Source: Lentzea pudingi (GTDB lineage Bacteria > Actinomycetota > Actinomycetes > Mycobacteriales > Pseudonocardiaceae). Taken from it: DNA of 64,000 nucleotides. Location: contig NZ_BMNC01000015.1 in NCBI RefSeq assembly GCF_014646255.1, positions 1 to 64,000 on the forward strand, given 5' to 3'. Numbering within the stretch: the first letter of the stretch is position 1; the number at the start of each line of letters is the position of its first letter. Both the position numbers and the translations under genes were made by a program. Of the stretch, positions 43,988-52,351 are shown piece by piece. The notes beneath the pieces are model-generated. The model was given only the letters and a program-made list of their open reading frames with translations. It was not told the DNA's origin and made no database searches.

Positions 43988-44260
43988 ATGACCGAGCCGA
44001 AAAGATCTTCCAGAGGTTCCGACGTCCGCACCGTCTTACAGGCCGCGCTGCTCGTTCTGGGCACCGGCATGACGTTTCTGGACGGCTGGTCGCTGTGGGG
44101 TGGCGGCGGCATCGTGGCCGCCGTGTTCACCGCCGGGACCTTCCTGTTCGTCTACTGGGCGCTCACCAGGGAGAAGCCCGACATCACCAACGGCAGGATC
44201 ATCGGCCTTGCGGTTGGCGTTGGCGTGACGCTGCTCGTCTTCCTCTCAACGCAGACGTGA
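43988..44260 (+). CDS. Small membrane protein
   Basis: A 90-aa protein with three hydrophobic segments: about 18-32, 38-58 and 73-88. The ATG start is 92 bp from the divergent ilvE. Its 3' end overlaps that of the converging permease by 62 bp, which is unusual; both frames look genuine from residue composition. No family was recognised. Confidence 0.6.
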   Translation: MTEPKRSSRGSDVRTVLQAALLVLGTGMTFLDGWSLWGGGGIVAAVFTAGTFLFVYWALTREKPDITNGRIIGLAVGVGVTLLVFLSTQT

Positions 44261-45434
44261 GGCCGATGAGCCCGGTGCCGGCGCCGAGCCCCGCGATGGA
44301 GATCAGCATCGCGGGGATCGGCAGGCTCATGGCGAGCAGCACCGAGAGCCCGAGCCCGAGACACGCGGTGCGCATGGGCCACGTGCGGTCGTTCTGCAGC
44401 AGCACCCTGGCCGACGCGTTCGTGAAGGCGTAGTAGAACAACGTCCCGCAGGCCGCCACTCCCAGCGCCGTCCCCAGCGGCATCAGCACGACGGCGAGCG
44501 CGGAAGCGAGCACCACGACCAGCGACAACGCACCGGGCCTGAGCCGGGTCGGCAGGTCACCGTCCTCGGTCAGGCCGGTCAGCGTGCGGTGCGCGGACGC
44601 GAGGACGAAGTGCAGCGCGGCCACACCGGCCACCGCGGCGGCGATCTGCACCAGAGGCACGAGCGCGGCCGAGTCCGCCGCGACGAGCGCGTCCCGCAGC
44701 GGCGCCGGCGACAACGCGAGGCGCGCGCTGCCGAGCTGACGGAGCACTCCGGCGCCCACGGCCAGGTAGACGAGGAACGACAGTCCGATCAGGACTGGGA
44801 TCGCGACCCTCAGCACGGCCACCGGGTGCGGCTTCTCACCGCGGGCCGGGGCGGTGATGCGTTCGAAGCCCGCGAACGCCATGAACATCAGTCCGGCGAC
44901 GCCGACGAGTTCGTTGACGGTGCCGGCCTCGCCTGCCGACGGCACGGGCGCGATCGAGAAGCTCGCCGCGACGACCAGCCCCAGCACGACGAGGACGACC
45001 ACCGACACCAGCGCGCTGACACCGGCGGTGAAGCGGAACCCGGCCGCGCCGAGCAACGCCGTCGTGACGACGAGGATGAGCGCGCCGGCCATCGGCTGGC
45101 CGGGCACGACGTACGCGCCGAACATCAACGCCACCGCCGCCGCCATGGCGAACCGGCCGAGCAGGTGCGCACTCGCTGTCATCCTTGCGGGCCACACGCC
45201 GAGTTGCGCTCGTACGTATCCGTAACCGCCGCCGACGTCCGGGTAGGCCCGGGACTGGTCCGCCGTGGAGAAGGCCGAGCACAGGGCGGCGAGCGCGGAA
45301 ATGGCCAGCGCCGGGAGCACCCACCAGCCGGCAAGGCTTGCCGCTGGGGCGAATCCGGCGAAGACCCCTGCTCCGAGCACCGCGGGAAGACCGAGCGCGA
45401 CCGTAGTGACGATCTCGCGAGGCGTGTGGGTCAC
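44199..45434 (-). CDS. APC-family amino acid permease
   Basis: A 411-aa transporter with about 12 hydrophobic helices. GLPAVLGAGVFAGFAPAASLAG is the TM1 Gly-rich break of the amino acid-polyamine-organocation superfamily, and VGVAGLMFMAFAGFERIT is the TM6 block. The short length is typical of compact actinobacterial members. Substrate unknown. GTG start. Confidence 0.88.
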   Translation of the reverse strand: MTHTPREIVTTVALGLPAVLGAGVFAGFAPAASLAGWWVLPALAISALAALCSAFSTADQSRAYPDVGGGYGYVRAQLGVWPARMTASAHLLGRFAMAAAVALMFGAYVVPGQPMAGALILVVTTALLGAAGFRFTAGVSALVSVVVLVVLGLVVAASFSIAPVPSAGEAGTVNELVGVAGLMFMAFAGFERITAPARGEKPHPVAVLRVAIPVLIGLSFLVYLAVGAGVLRQLGSARLALSPAPLRDALVAADSAALVPLVQIAAAVAGVAALHFVLASAHRTLTGLTEDGDLPTRLRPGALSLVVVLASALAVVLMPLGTALGVAACGTLFYYAFTNASARVLLQNDRTWPMRTACLGLGLSVLLAMSLPIPAMLISIAGLGAGTGLIGLTSALRGRRAASRQRQPQGR

Positions 45435-45633
45435 CGGTACACGTTCTCAGATGCGGCATCCGGCCGTAACCACCCGGTCGACTGATGCGTGAAACGGGCG
45501 AATCGCCACTGTGCGCAACTGTCAACGTCACGGATTGCGGCGAACGTGGCGGGGCTGGGCATTGGTGGGACAGTCCGACCTTTAGCATGGGTCACGATTC
45601 CGAGCCCCGCCCGCAACAACCCTGGAGCAGCAC

Positions 45634-47106
45634 GTGACAGCCCCGAAGCTGGCCCTCACCGAAGGTGACCTGAGCACCACCGCCGCGGACGCAGTCGTCG
45701 TGGGCACCCTGCAGGGTGCGGACGGGCTGGAGCTCGCCCCCGGTGCCGAAGCTGTCGCCGCCGCGTTCGACGGCGCACTGCTCGACGTGCTCGGCACGCT
45801 GCGCGCGTCCGGCAAGGCCGACGAACTGGTGAAGGTGCCGACCTTCGGCAAGATCGCCGCCCCGCTCGTGCTGGCCGTCGGCCTCGGCAAGACGGCGGGC
45901 GAGGAGCAGGTGCGCCGCGCGTCCGGTGTCGCCGCCCGCGCCCTGGCCGGCAAGAAGCGCGCGATCAACACGCTCGCCGCGCTGCACGTCGGTGCCGCGG
46001 CCGAGGGCACGCTGCTCGGCGCGTACTCGTTCACCGAGTACAAGTCGGACAAGGGCGAGGGCGCGGTCGTCAAGGTCGACCTGCACGCCGCCGGTTCCAA
46101 GGAGAACAAGGCCGCGCTGAAGGCCGCCGTCGCGATCGCCGAGTCCGTCGCCATCGCGCGTGACTTCATCAACACGCCGCCGAACGACCTCTACCCCGCC
46201 TCGTTCGCCGCCCGCGCGGAGAAGCTCGCCACCGCCGCCGGTCTCGACGTCGAGATCCTCGACGAGAAGGCGCTGAAGAAGCAGGGCTTCGGCGGCATCC
46301 TCGGCGTCGGCGTGGGCTCGACCCGCCAGCCGCGCCTCGTGCGCATCTCGTACAAGGGCGCGAAGGCCGTCAAGAAGGTCGCCCTGGTCGGCAAGGGCAT
46401 CACGTTCGACACCGGCGGCATCTCGATCAAGCCGGCCGCGGGCATGGACGAGATGACCTCGGACATGTCGGGTGCCGCCGCGATCGTCGCCACGATGGTG
46501 CTCGCCGCGAAGCTCAAGTACCCGCTGGAGATCATCGCGTCGATCCCGATGGCGGAGAACATGCCGTCCGGCGACGCGTACCGCCCCGGCGACGTGCTGA
46601 CCATGTACGGCGGCAAGACCGTCGAGGTGCTCAACACCGACGCCGAGGGCCGCCTGATCCTGTCCGACGCCATCGTGCGCGCGTGCGAGGACGGCCCGGA
46701 CTACCTGATCGAGACCGCGACCCTGACCGGCGCGCAGGTCGTCGCCCTGGGCAAGCGCACCTCGGGCGTCATGGGCTCCGACGAGTTCCGCGACCGCGTG
46801 GCCGCCATCGGCACCGCCGTCGGCGAGTCGGCGTGGCCGATGCCGCTGCCCGAGGAGCTCCGCGCGGACCTCGACTCGCGCCTGGCCGACCTCGCGAACG
46901 TCACGGGCCACCGCTGGGGCGGCATGCTCGCGGCCGGTCTGTTCCTGCGCGAGTTCGTGGCCGAGGGCGTGCAGTGGGCGCACATCGACATCGCCGGTCC
47001 GGCGTTCCACACGGGCGGGCCGTACGGCTACACCTCGAAGGGCGGCACTGGTGTTCCGGTGCGGACCATCGCGGCCGTGCTGGCGGACATCGCGGCCAAC
47101 GGCTGA
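45634..47106 (+). CDS. pepA: Leucyl aminopeptidase (M17)
   Basis: A 490-aa dizinc or dimanganese aminopeptidase that removes N-terminal residues in the cytoplasm. VGKGITFDTGGISIKPA supplies the Lys and Asp ligands, and NTDAEGRLILSD is the M17 signature. Its role is peptide turnover; family members can also bind DNA. GTG start. It corresponds to Rv2213. The 199-bp gap to the divergent permease presumably holds both promoters; no clear boxes were picked out. Confidence 0.95.
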   Translation: MTAPKLALTEGDLSTTAADAVVVGTLQGADGLELAPGAEAVAAAFDGALLDVLGTLRASGKADELVKVPTFGKIAAPLVLAVGLGKTAGEEQVRRASGVAARALAGKKRAINTLAALHVGAAAEGTLLGAYSFTEYKSDKGEGAVVKVDLHAAGSKENKAALKAAVAIAESVAIARDFINTPPNDLYPASFAARAEKLATAAGLDVEILDEKALKKQGFGGILGVGVGSTRQPRLVRISYKGAKAVKKVALVGKGITFDTGGISIKPAAGMDEMTSDMSGAAAIVATMVLAAKLKYPLEIIASIPMAENMPSGDAYRPGDVLTMYGGKTVEVLNTDAEGRLILSDAIVRACEDGPDYLIETATLTGAQVVALGKRTSGVMGSDEFRDRVAAIGTAVGESAWPMPLPEELRADLDSRLADLANVTGHRWGGMLAAGLFLREFVAEGVQWAHIDIAGPAFHTGGPYGYTSKGGTGVPVRTIAAVLADIAANG

Positions 47107-47120
47107 GCCGCTGACTCCTG

Positions 47121-47158
47121 GGAACGGGCGGGGATCCTTCGGGGTCTCCGCCCGTTCC
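47121..47158. terminator. Bidirectional terminator after pepA
   Basis: A GGAACGGGCGG stem with its complement CCGCCCGTTCC-type arm and an internal loop containing TTCG, between the pepA stop and the convergent nucleotidyltransferase stop. Confidence 0.75.
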
Positions 47159-47162
47159 GCTG

Positions 47163-47771
47163 TCAGGGCCAGGGAAGGACCGTGAGCGACGGCCACTGCG
47201 TGCGCCACCTGGCCGTCTTGGTCTCGTAGACGTCGCGGGGCGCGAGCACCGGGTTCGGCCGGACGACGAGGTTGAACACGTCGGACAGGCCGTGCGGCGC
47301 GTAGACCCGCCACCGCCCGTCGGGGTCCGTCCGGACGCCGACGCAGCACGTGGTGGCGGCGAACGAGTCGATGGCCGACTCGGTGGAGCTGTGGGGCGGG
47401 CACGGGACCCCGAACTTCTCCTCGTACCAGAGGTGGACGCGGGCCTCGTTGCGGATCTCGACGGTCGCGGGCACGTCGGCGAACCGGGCCCGGCCGGCCT
47501 GGATGACCGCGTCCTCCGCTTCCCAGGACAGGTCCGACGCGTCGAAGTAGAACAGGTCGTAGTCGAGGACGCCCTCGGTCGCGGGCCTGCCGGTGACGAC
47601 GTTCCACACCGTCTGGAACACGCATCCCGCCGTCAGGTTCCAGCCCGGCAGGCGCAGTTCGGACGCTCCGGCCAGGACGTCGGTCAGCACCTCGTTGCGG
47701 CTGAGTATGTCGCGCAACGCCTCCACCTGGTCGTCGATGAACAATCGTCCCAGTTCCACGTCCCCACCCAT
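47163..47771 (-). CDS. Nucleotidyltransferase-like protein (PF06042 family)
   Basis: A 202-aa protein of the COG3575 family. LPGWNLTAGCVFQTVWNVVTG is the opening signature, and DYDLFYFDASDLSWEAED carries the Asp pair expected of nucleotidyltransferases. HLWYEEKFG and DSFAATTCCVGVR follow. The substrate is unknown. It lies alone on the minus strand between pepA and the repeat copy at 47872. Confidence 0.82.
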   Translation of the reverse strand: MGGDVELGRLFIDDQVEALRDILSRNEVLTDVLAGASELRLPGWNLTAGCVFQTVWNVVTGRPATEGVLDYDLFYFDASDLSWEAEDAVIQAGRARFADVPATVEIRNEARVHLWYEEKFGVPCPPHSSTESAIDSFAATTCCVGVRTDPDGRWRVYAPHGLSDVFNLVVRPNPVLAPRDVYETKTARWRTQWPSLTVLPWP

Positions 47772-47871
47772 TTCTCCGCGATTCCCACGGCCTCCGCCGC
47801 ACGCTGGGAAATCTTCTCGAAAACCGCCACGGCCGCACCCGCCGAAATTCTCCCGCTCCGGGCCGCCAACG

Positions 47872-47955
47872 CCTTTGCAACGAGTGTTTTGCAGACGAAG
47901 TCCAAAGAGTCATTGCTAGGGCGCAGGTCAGAGGGTCCGACCGAACTGATATATC
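47872..47955. repeat. Composite palindromic element, copy 4 (decayed arms)
   Basis: The left arm CCTTTGCAACGAGTGTTTTG pairs imperfectly with a right arm ending ATTGCTAGGG, with GCAGACGAAGTC as loop. CAGGTCAG is at 47924-47931 and GATATATC at 47948-47955 inside AACTGATATATCGGTT, an almost perfect 16-bp palindrome. The order and loop match copy 2. It fills most of the gap between the nucleotidyltransferase and OsmC genes. Confidence 0.7.
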
Positions 47956-48045
47956 GGTTGGCCGGGCACGAACGGGCGACGGTCGCGCTGTGAAGCACGT
48001 CTCGGCGGGCTAGGTGTTCGGGCCCGGGAAGAGGAGTATTTCCAC

Positions 48046-48507
48046 ATGGGGACGCATCACTACGAGGCCGATGTCATTTGGACCGGGAACACCGGGAACG
48101 GGACTTCCGGTTACAACTCCTACGAACGCGCGCACGAGGTGCGGATCGAGGGCAAGGAGACGATCCTCGGGTCGTCCGATCCGTCGTTCCGGGGTGATCC
48201 GAGCCGGTACAACCCGGAGGAGTTGCTCGTCGCGTCGCTCTCGCAGTGCCACATGCTCTGGTTCCTGCACCTCGCCTCGGTCAACGGCGTCGTCGTCACC
48301 GGCTACCGCGACCACGCGACCGGCACGATGGCCGAGCACCCCGACGGGTCCGGGCGGATGACCGGGGTGGTGCTCAACCCCGTCGTGACCGTCGCCGATC
48401 CGGAGACCCGGGAGACGGCGCAGGCGTTGCACGAGAAAGCGCACTCGATGTGCTTCATCGCGGCGAGCGTCAACTTCCCCGTGCGGCACGAACCGACCGT
48501 TGCCTGA
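48046..48507 (+). CDS. OsmC/Ohr-family peroxiredoxin-like protein
   Basis: A 153-aa OsmC-fold protein that reduces organic peroxides by family analogy. The two redox Cys occur in LSQCHMLWFLHLA and SMCFIAASVNFPV. The N-terminal HHYEADVIWTGNTGNGTSGY is typical. It has an ATG start. It probably forms a dimer and is reduced by lipoyl or thiol carriers; the nearby lipoamide dehydrogenase is a suggestive but unproven partner. Confidence 0.9.
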   Translation: MGTHHYEADVIWTGNTGNGTSGYNSYERAHEVRIEGKETILGSSDPSFRGDPSRYNPEELLVASLSQCHMLWFLHLASVNGVVVTGYRDHATGTMAEHPDGSGRMTGVVLNPVVTVADPETRETAQALHEKAHSMCFIAASVNFPVRHEPTVA

Positions 48508-48534
48508 AAGCAGGCCGCAGTGTCCGAAGAGGAC

Positions 48535-48861
48535 CTAGCCGTTGCCGAGCTTCTTCTGCCGCGCCGTGTAGTCGCGCATGCGCTTCGGGTAACCGACGAT
48601 GCCCGCGTCGTAGATCGGCATGCCGAGCTTGCGCGCGAACGACCTCGCGGCGTCCGGTGACGCGACCCGGCGGCGGGTCCACTCGCCGTCGTGGGCGACC
48701 AGGACCACAGTGGTCTCGGTCACCGTCGTCTTCGGCTCCACATAGGCCTCGACGCCGTGGCGGCTCTTCACCCACTGTTCGAGGTGACTCGTGTCCTGGT
48801 TCGAGGCGGTACGCAGCACACCTGGGCGCGGCTTCCTGCGGAAACGGTCGAACAGCCCCAT
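48535..48861 (-). CDS. Conserved actinobacterial protein near lpdA
   Basis: A 108-aa basic protein. ATG at 48861 follows AGGAGGT at 5-nt spacing, so longer frames are not used. It begins MGLFDRFRRKPRPG and contains TETTVVLVAHDGEWTRRRVA, then ARKLGMPIYDAGIVGYPKRM. It matches a short actinobacterial family of unknown function usually found next to the 2-oxoacid dehydrogenase genes. Divergent from lpdA. Confidence 0.8.
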   Translation of the reverse strand: MGLFDRFRRKPRPGVLRTASNQDTSHLEQWVKSRHGVEAYVEPKTTVTETTVVLVAHDGEWTRRRVASPDAARSFARKLGMPIYDAGIVGYPKRMRDYTARQKKLGNG

Positions 48862-48947
48862 CGAGCACCTCCTGTGCTTCCCTCCACCATGGTGCCAGGT
48901 AAGGGTGTTATGAGTAGGTGAATGATCAGTTTCGGAGGTGGTGTCCC

Positions 48948-49016
48948 ATGCCGGATCACCGCGCTTCGGCAACTAGTGACAAGATGGCCGCGTACCTCGC
49001 GCGCACCCGCGCGTAG
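48948..49016 (+). CDS. Possible 22-aa leader peptide of lpdA
   Basis: The ATG-started frame MPDHRASATSDKMAAYLARTR (plus one Ala) is preceded by GGAGGTG at good spacing and ends 24 bp before the lpdA GTG. The strength of the ribosome binding site is what supports it. It could be an upstream leader or a very small protein. Confidence 0.4.
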   Translation: MPDHRASATSDKMAAYLARTRA

Positions 49017-49040
49017 TAAGTAATCCCGAGGAGATCCGAA

Positions 49041-50429
49041 GTGACTTCGCCGGAACTGGAGTCGGCCACCAACGCCGATCTCGTCATCCTCGGCGGTGGT
49101 TCAGGTGGCTACGCCTGCGCGTTCCGCGCGGCCGAGCTCGGCCTGTCCGTCGTCCTGGTCGAGAAGGACAAGCTGGGTGGCACCTGCCTGCACCGCGGCT
49201 GCATCCCGACCAAGGCGCTGCTGCACGCGGCCGAGGTCGCGGACAACGCCCGCGAGGGCGACCAGTTCGGTGTGAAGAGCTCGCTCGAGGGCATCGACAT
49301 CGCCGGCGTCAACTCGTACAAGGACGGCGTCGTCTCGCGGCTCTACAAGGGTCTGCAGGGTCTCGCGAAGGCCAACAAGGTCACGTTCGTCGAGGGTGCG
49401 GGCACGTTCGTCGGCCCGAACACCGTCGAGGTGAACGGCCAGCGGTACACGGGCAAGAACGTGGTCCTCGCGACCGGTTCGTACGCCCGCAGCCTGCCCG
49501 GCCTGGAGATCGGCGGCCGGGTCGTCACCAGTGACCAGGCGCTCAACCTGGACTTCATCCCGGAGAAGGTCGTCGTCCTCGGCGGCGGCGTCATCGGTGT
49601 GGAGTTCGCCAGCGTGTGGCGTTCGTTCGGCGCCGACGTGACCATCGTCGAGGCCCTGCCCCGCCTGGTCCCGGCCGAGGACGAGTACGCGTCCAAGCAG
49701 CTGGAGCGCGCGTTCCGCAAGCGCGGCATCAAGTTCAAGACCGGCGTGAAGTTCACCGGCGCCACCCAGTCGGACTCGGGCGTCTCGGTCACGCTGGAGA
49801 ACGGCGACGTCCTCGACGCCGACCTGCTGCTCGTCGCGGTCGGCCGCGGCCCGAACAGCGCGGGTCACGGCTACGAGGAGGCCGGCGTCAAGATCGACCG
49901 CGGCTTCGTCGTCACCGACGAGCGCCTGCGCACGAACCTGCCGAACGTTTACGCCGTCGGCGACATCGTCCCCGGTCTGCAGCTCGCGCACCGCGGTTTC
50001 CAGCAGGGCATCTTCGTGGCCGAGGAGATCGCGGGCCAGAACCCGAAGGTGATCGACGAGGCGGGCATCCCGCGCGTCACCTACTGCAAGCCCGAGGTCG
50101 CCTCCGTCGGTCTCACCGAGGCCGCCGCGAAGGAGAAGTACGGCTCCGCCGAGGTTTTCGTCTACGACCTCGCGGGTAACGGCAAGAGCCAGATCCTCAA
50201 GACGGCCGGTGGCGTGAAACTCGTCAAGGCTCCCGACGGCCCGGTCGTCGGCATCACCATGGTCGGCGAGCGCGTCGGCGAACTCATCGGTGAAGCACAG
50301 CTGATCTACAGCTGGGAGGCTTTCCCGGAGGACGTGGCTCCGCTGATCCACGCCCACCCGACCCAGACTGAAGCCCTTGGCGAGGCGTTCCTCGCCCTGG
50401 CCGGCAAGCCGCTGCACGTGCACGGCTGA
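49041..50429 (+). CDS. lpdA: Dihydrolipoyl dehydrogenase (E3)
   Basis: A 462-aa flavoprotein that reoxidises lipoyl groups of the 2-oxoacid dehydrogenases. GGGSGGYACAFRAAELG binds FAD; the redox Cys pair is in GGTCLHRGCIPTKALLH. GGGVIGVEFASVW binds NAD, and HAHPTQTEALGEAF carries the catalytic His-Glu at the dimer interface. GTG start with GAGGAG upstream. First gene before sucB, 51 bp apart. Confidence 0.96.
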   Translation: MTSPELESATNADLVILGGGSGGYACAFRAAELGLSVVLVEKDKLGGTCLHRGCIPTKALLHAAEVADNAREGDQFGVKSSLEGIDIAGVNSYKDGVVSRLYKGLQGLAKANKVTFVEGAGTFVGPNTVEVNGQRYTGKNVVLATGSYARSLPGLEIGGRVVTSDQALNLDFIPEKVVVLGGGVIGVEFASVWRSFGADVTIVEALPRLVPAEDEYASKQLERAFRKRGIKFKTGVKFTGATQSDSGVSVTLENGDVLDADLLLVAVGRGPNSAGHGYEEAGVKIDRGFVVTDERLRTNLPNVYAVGDIVPGLQLAHRGFQQGIFVAEEIAGQNPKVIDEAGIPRVTYCKPEVASVGLTEAAAKEKYGSAEVFVYDLAGNGKSQILKTAGGVKLVKAPDGPVVGITMVGERVGELIGEAQLIYSWEAFPEDVAPLIHAHPTQTEALGEAFLALAGKPLHVHG

Positions 50430-50480
50430 CCGATCCCCACACAAAGTCAGCCACACGAGAGCACGAGGAGTCAGCGAACA

Positions 50481-52229
50481 ATGGCCTTCTCCGTCCAGAT
50501 GCCCGCACTCGGTGAGAGTGTCACCGAGGGCACGGTCACCCGGTGGTTGAAGCAGGAAGGCGACCGGGTGGAGGTGGACGAGCCGTTGCTCGAGGTGTCC
50601 ACCGACAAGGTCGACACCGAGATCCCGTCCCCGGCGGCCGGCGTCCTGCAGAAGATCGTCGCGCAGGAGGACGACACCGTCGAGGTCGGTGGCGAGCTCG
50701 CGGTCATCGGTGACGGCGACGCCGCTCCGTCCGAGCCCGCGCCCGCCCCGGCCCAGGAGTCCGCTCCCGAGGAACCGGCGCAGCCGCAGCAGACGCAGCA
50801 GCCCGCCGAGGAGGCGCAGGAGGCTCCGGCCCCCGCGCAGTCCGGTGGTTCGGCCGAGGGCACCGACGTCACGATGCCCGCGCTCGGTGAGTCCGTCACC
50901 GAGGGCACCGTGACCCGCTGGCTCAAGCAGGTCGGCGACAGCGTCGAGGTCGACGAGCCGCTGCTCGAGGTCTCGACCGACAAGGTCGACACCGAGATCC
51001 CGTCGCCGGTCGCGGGCACGCTGCTCGAGATCAGCGCCGGCGAGGACGAGACCGTCGAGGTCGGCGGCAAGCTCGCCGTCATCGGTTCGGGCAGCCCCGC
51101 GCAGTCCGCCCCGGCCCCGGAGAAGAAGCCCGAGCCGCAGCAGTCCGCCCCGGCGCCGGCTCCCCAGCAGGCACCGGCCCCGCAGCAGCAGGCCCCGGCG
51201 CAGGCCGCTCCGGCTCCTGCCCAGCAGGCCGCGCCGCAGCAGCAGACTCCGGCCGCCTCCTCCTCGGACGACGCCAACGGCACGCCGTACGTCACTCCGC
51301 TCGTGCGCAAGCTCGCGTCGGAGAACGGCATCGACCTGGGCTCGCTCAAGGGCACCGGCGTCGGTGGCCGCATCCGCAAGCAGGACGTGCTCGCCGCCGT
51401 CGAGGCCAAGAAGGCCCCGGCTCCGGCACCGGCCGCCCCTGCCGCGCAGGCCGCCTCGGCGCCCGCAGCTCGCACCGCCGCCCCGGCCTCGGTCGACAAC
51501 TCGGGCAAGCGCGGCACCGTGCAGAAGCTCCCGCGCCTGCGTCAGATCGTCGCGCAGCGCACGCGTGAGTCGCTGCAGGGCTCGGCCCAGCTCACCCAGG
51601 TGTTCGAGGTCGACGTGACCAAGATCGCCCGGCTGCGCAACCAGGCCAAGAAGGCGTTCGAGGCTCGTGAGGGCGCGAAGCTCACGTTCCTGCCGTTCTT
51701 CGCCAAGGCCGCCATCGAGGCGCTCAAGGCCCACCCGGTGCTCAACGCGTCGATCGACGAGGAGCGCAAGGAGGTCACCTACCACGGTGCCGAGCACCTC
51801 GGTCTGGCGATCGACACGGAGCGCGGCCTGCTCAACGCCGTGATCCACAACGCCGGTGACCTGAACCTGTCGGGCATCGCCCACAAGATCGGCGACCTGG
51901 CGGCGCGCGCCCGCTCGAACAAGCTCACGCCGGACGAGCTCGCCGGTGGCACGTTCTCGCTGACCAACCTCGGCAGCAACGGCGCCCTCTTCGACACCCC
52001 GATCATCCAGCAGCCGCAGGTCGGCATCCTGGGCGTCGGCGTCGTGAAGAAGCGCGCGGTCGTCATGACCGACGAGGACGGCAACGACACCATCGCGATC
52101 CGTTCGATGATGTACCTCGCGCTCACCTACGACCACCGCCTGGTCGACGGTGCCGACGCGGGCCGCTTCCTCACGACGGTCAAGAACCGTCTCGAGGAGG
52201 GCGCGTTCGAGGCCGACCTCGGTCTCTGA
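50481..52229 (+). CDS. sucB: 2-oxoacid dehydrogenase E2 (dihydrolipoamide acyltransferase)
   Basis: A 582-aa E2 core protein. Two lipoyl domains (1-76 and about 127-203) each carry the modified Lys in STDKVDTEIPSP, and Pro/Ala/Gln-rich linkers join them. A peripheral subunit-binding domain (VTPLVRKLASENGIDL) follows near 270. The catalytic domain ends with TYDHRLVDGADAGRFL, the His-Asp active site. In actinobacteria this E2 (DlaT-like, named SucB) serves the pyruvate dehydrogenase or mixed complexes. Followed by a terminator. Confidence 0.94.
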   Translation: MAFSVQMPALGESVTEGTVTRWLKQEGDRVEVDEPLLEVSTDKVDTEIPSPAAGVLQKIVAQEDDTVEVGGELAVIGDGDAAPSEPAPAPAQESAPEEPAQPQQTQQPAEEAQEAPAPAQSGGSAEGTDVTMPALGESVTEGTVTRWLKQVGDSVEVDEPLLEVSTDKVDTEIPSPVAGTLLEISAGEDETVEVGGKLAVIGSGSPAQSAPAPEKKPEPQQSAPAPAPQQAPAPQQQAPAQAAPAPAQQAAPQQQTPAASSSDDANGTPYVTPLVRKLASENGIDLGSLKGTGVGGRIRKQDVLAAVEAKKAPAPAPAAPAAQAASAPAARTAAPASVDNSGKRGTVQKLPRLRQIVAQRTRESLQGSAQLTQVFEVDVTKIARLRNQAKKAFEAREGAKLTFLPFFAKAAIEALKAHPVLNASIDEERKEVTYHGAEHLGLAIDTERGLLNAVIHNAGDLNLSGIAHKIGDLAARARSNKLTPDELAGGTFSLTNLGSNGALFDTPIIQQPQVGILGVGVVKKRAVVMTDEDGNDTIAIRSMMYLALTYDHRLVDGADAGRFLTTVKNRLEEGAFEADLGL

Positions 52230-52250
52230 CAGCACCGAAGAGTGTGATCT

Positions 52251-52282
52251 GAAGGCCACCCCGGTTTGCCGGGGTGGCCTTC
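52251..52282. terminator. Terminator after sucB
   Basis: A 14-bp perfect stem GAAGGCCACCCCGG with complement around TTTG, 21 bp after the sucB stop. The 70 bp that follow lead to the SDR gene start. Confidence 0.85.
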
Positions 52283-52351
52283 GGCACATCCTGGGTCCGA
52301 TATGTGTGCTGTGGCTGTGCACGCAATGACACAGTGGGGAACGATCTACGT

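Noticed and set aside
49101..52322. A 1073-codon minus-strand frame opposite lpdA and sucB
   Set aside because: A shadow of two conserved genes; the repeated Gly/Arg/Leu segments mirror the Ala/Pro linkers of sucB.
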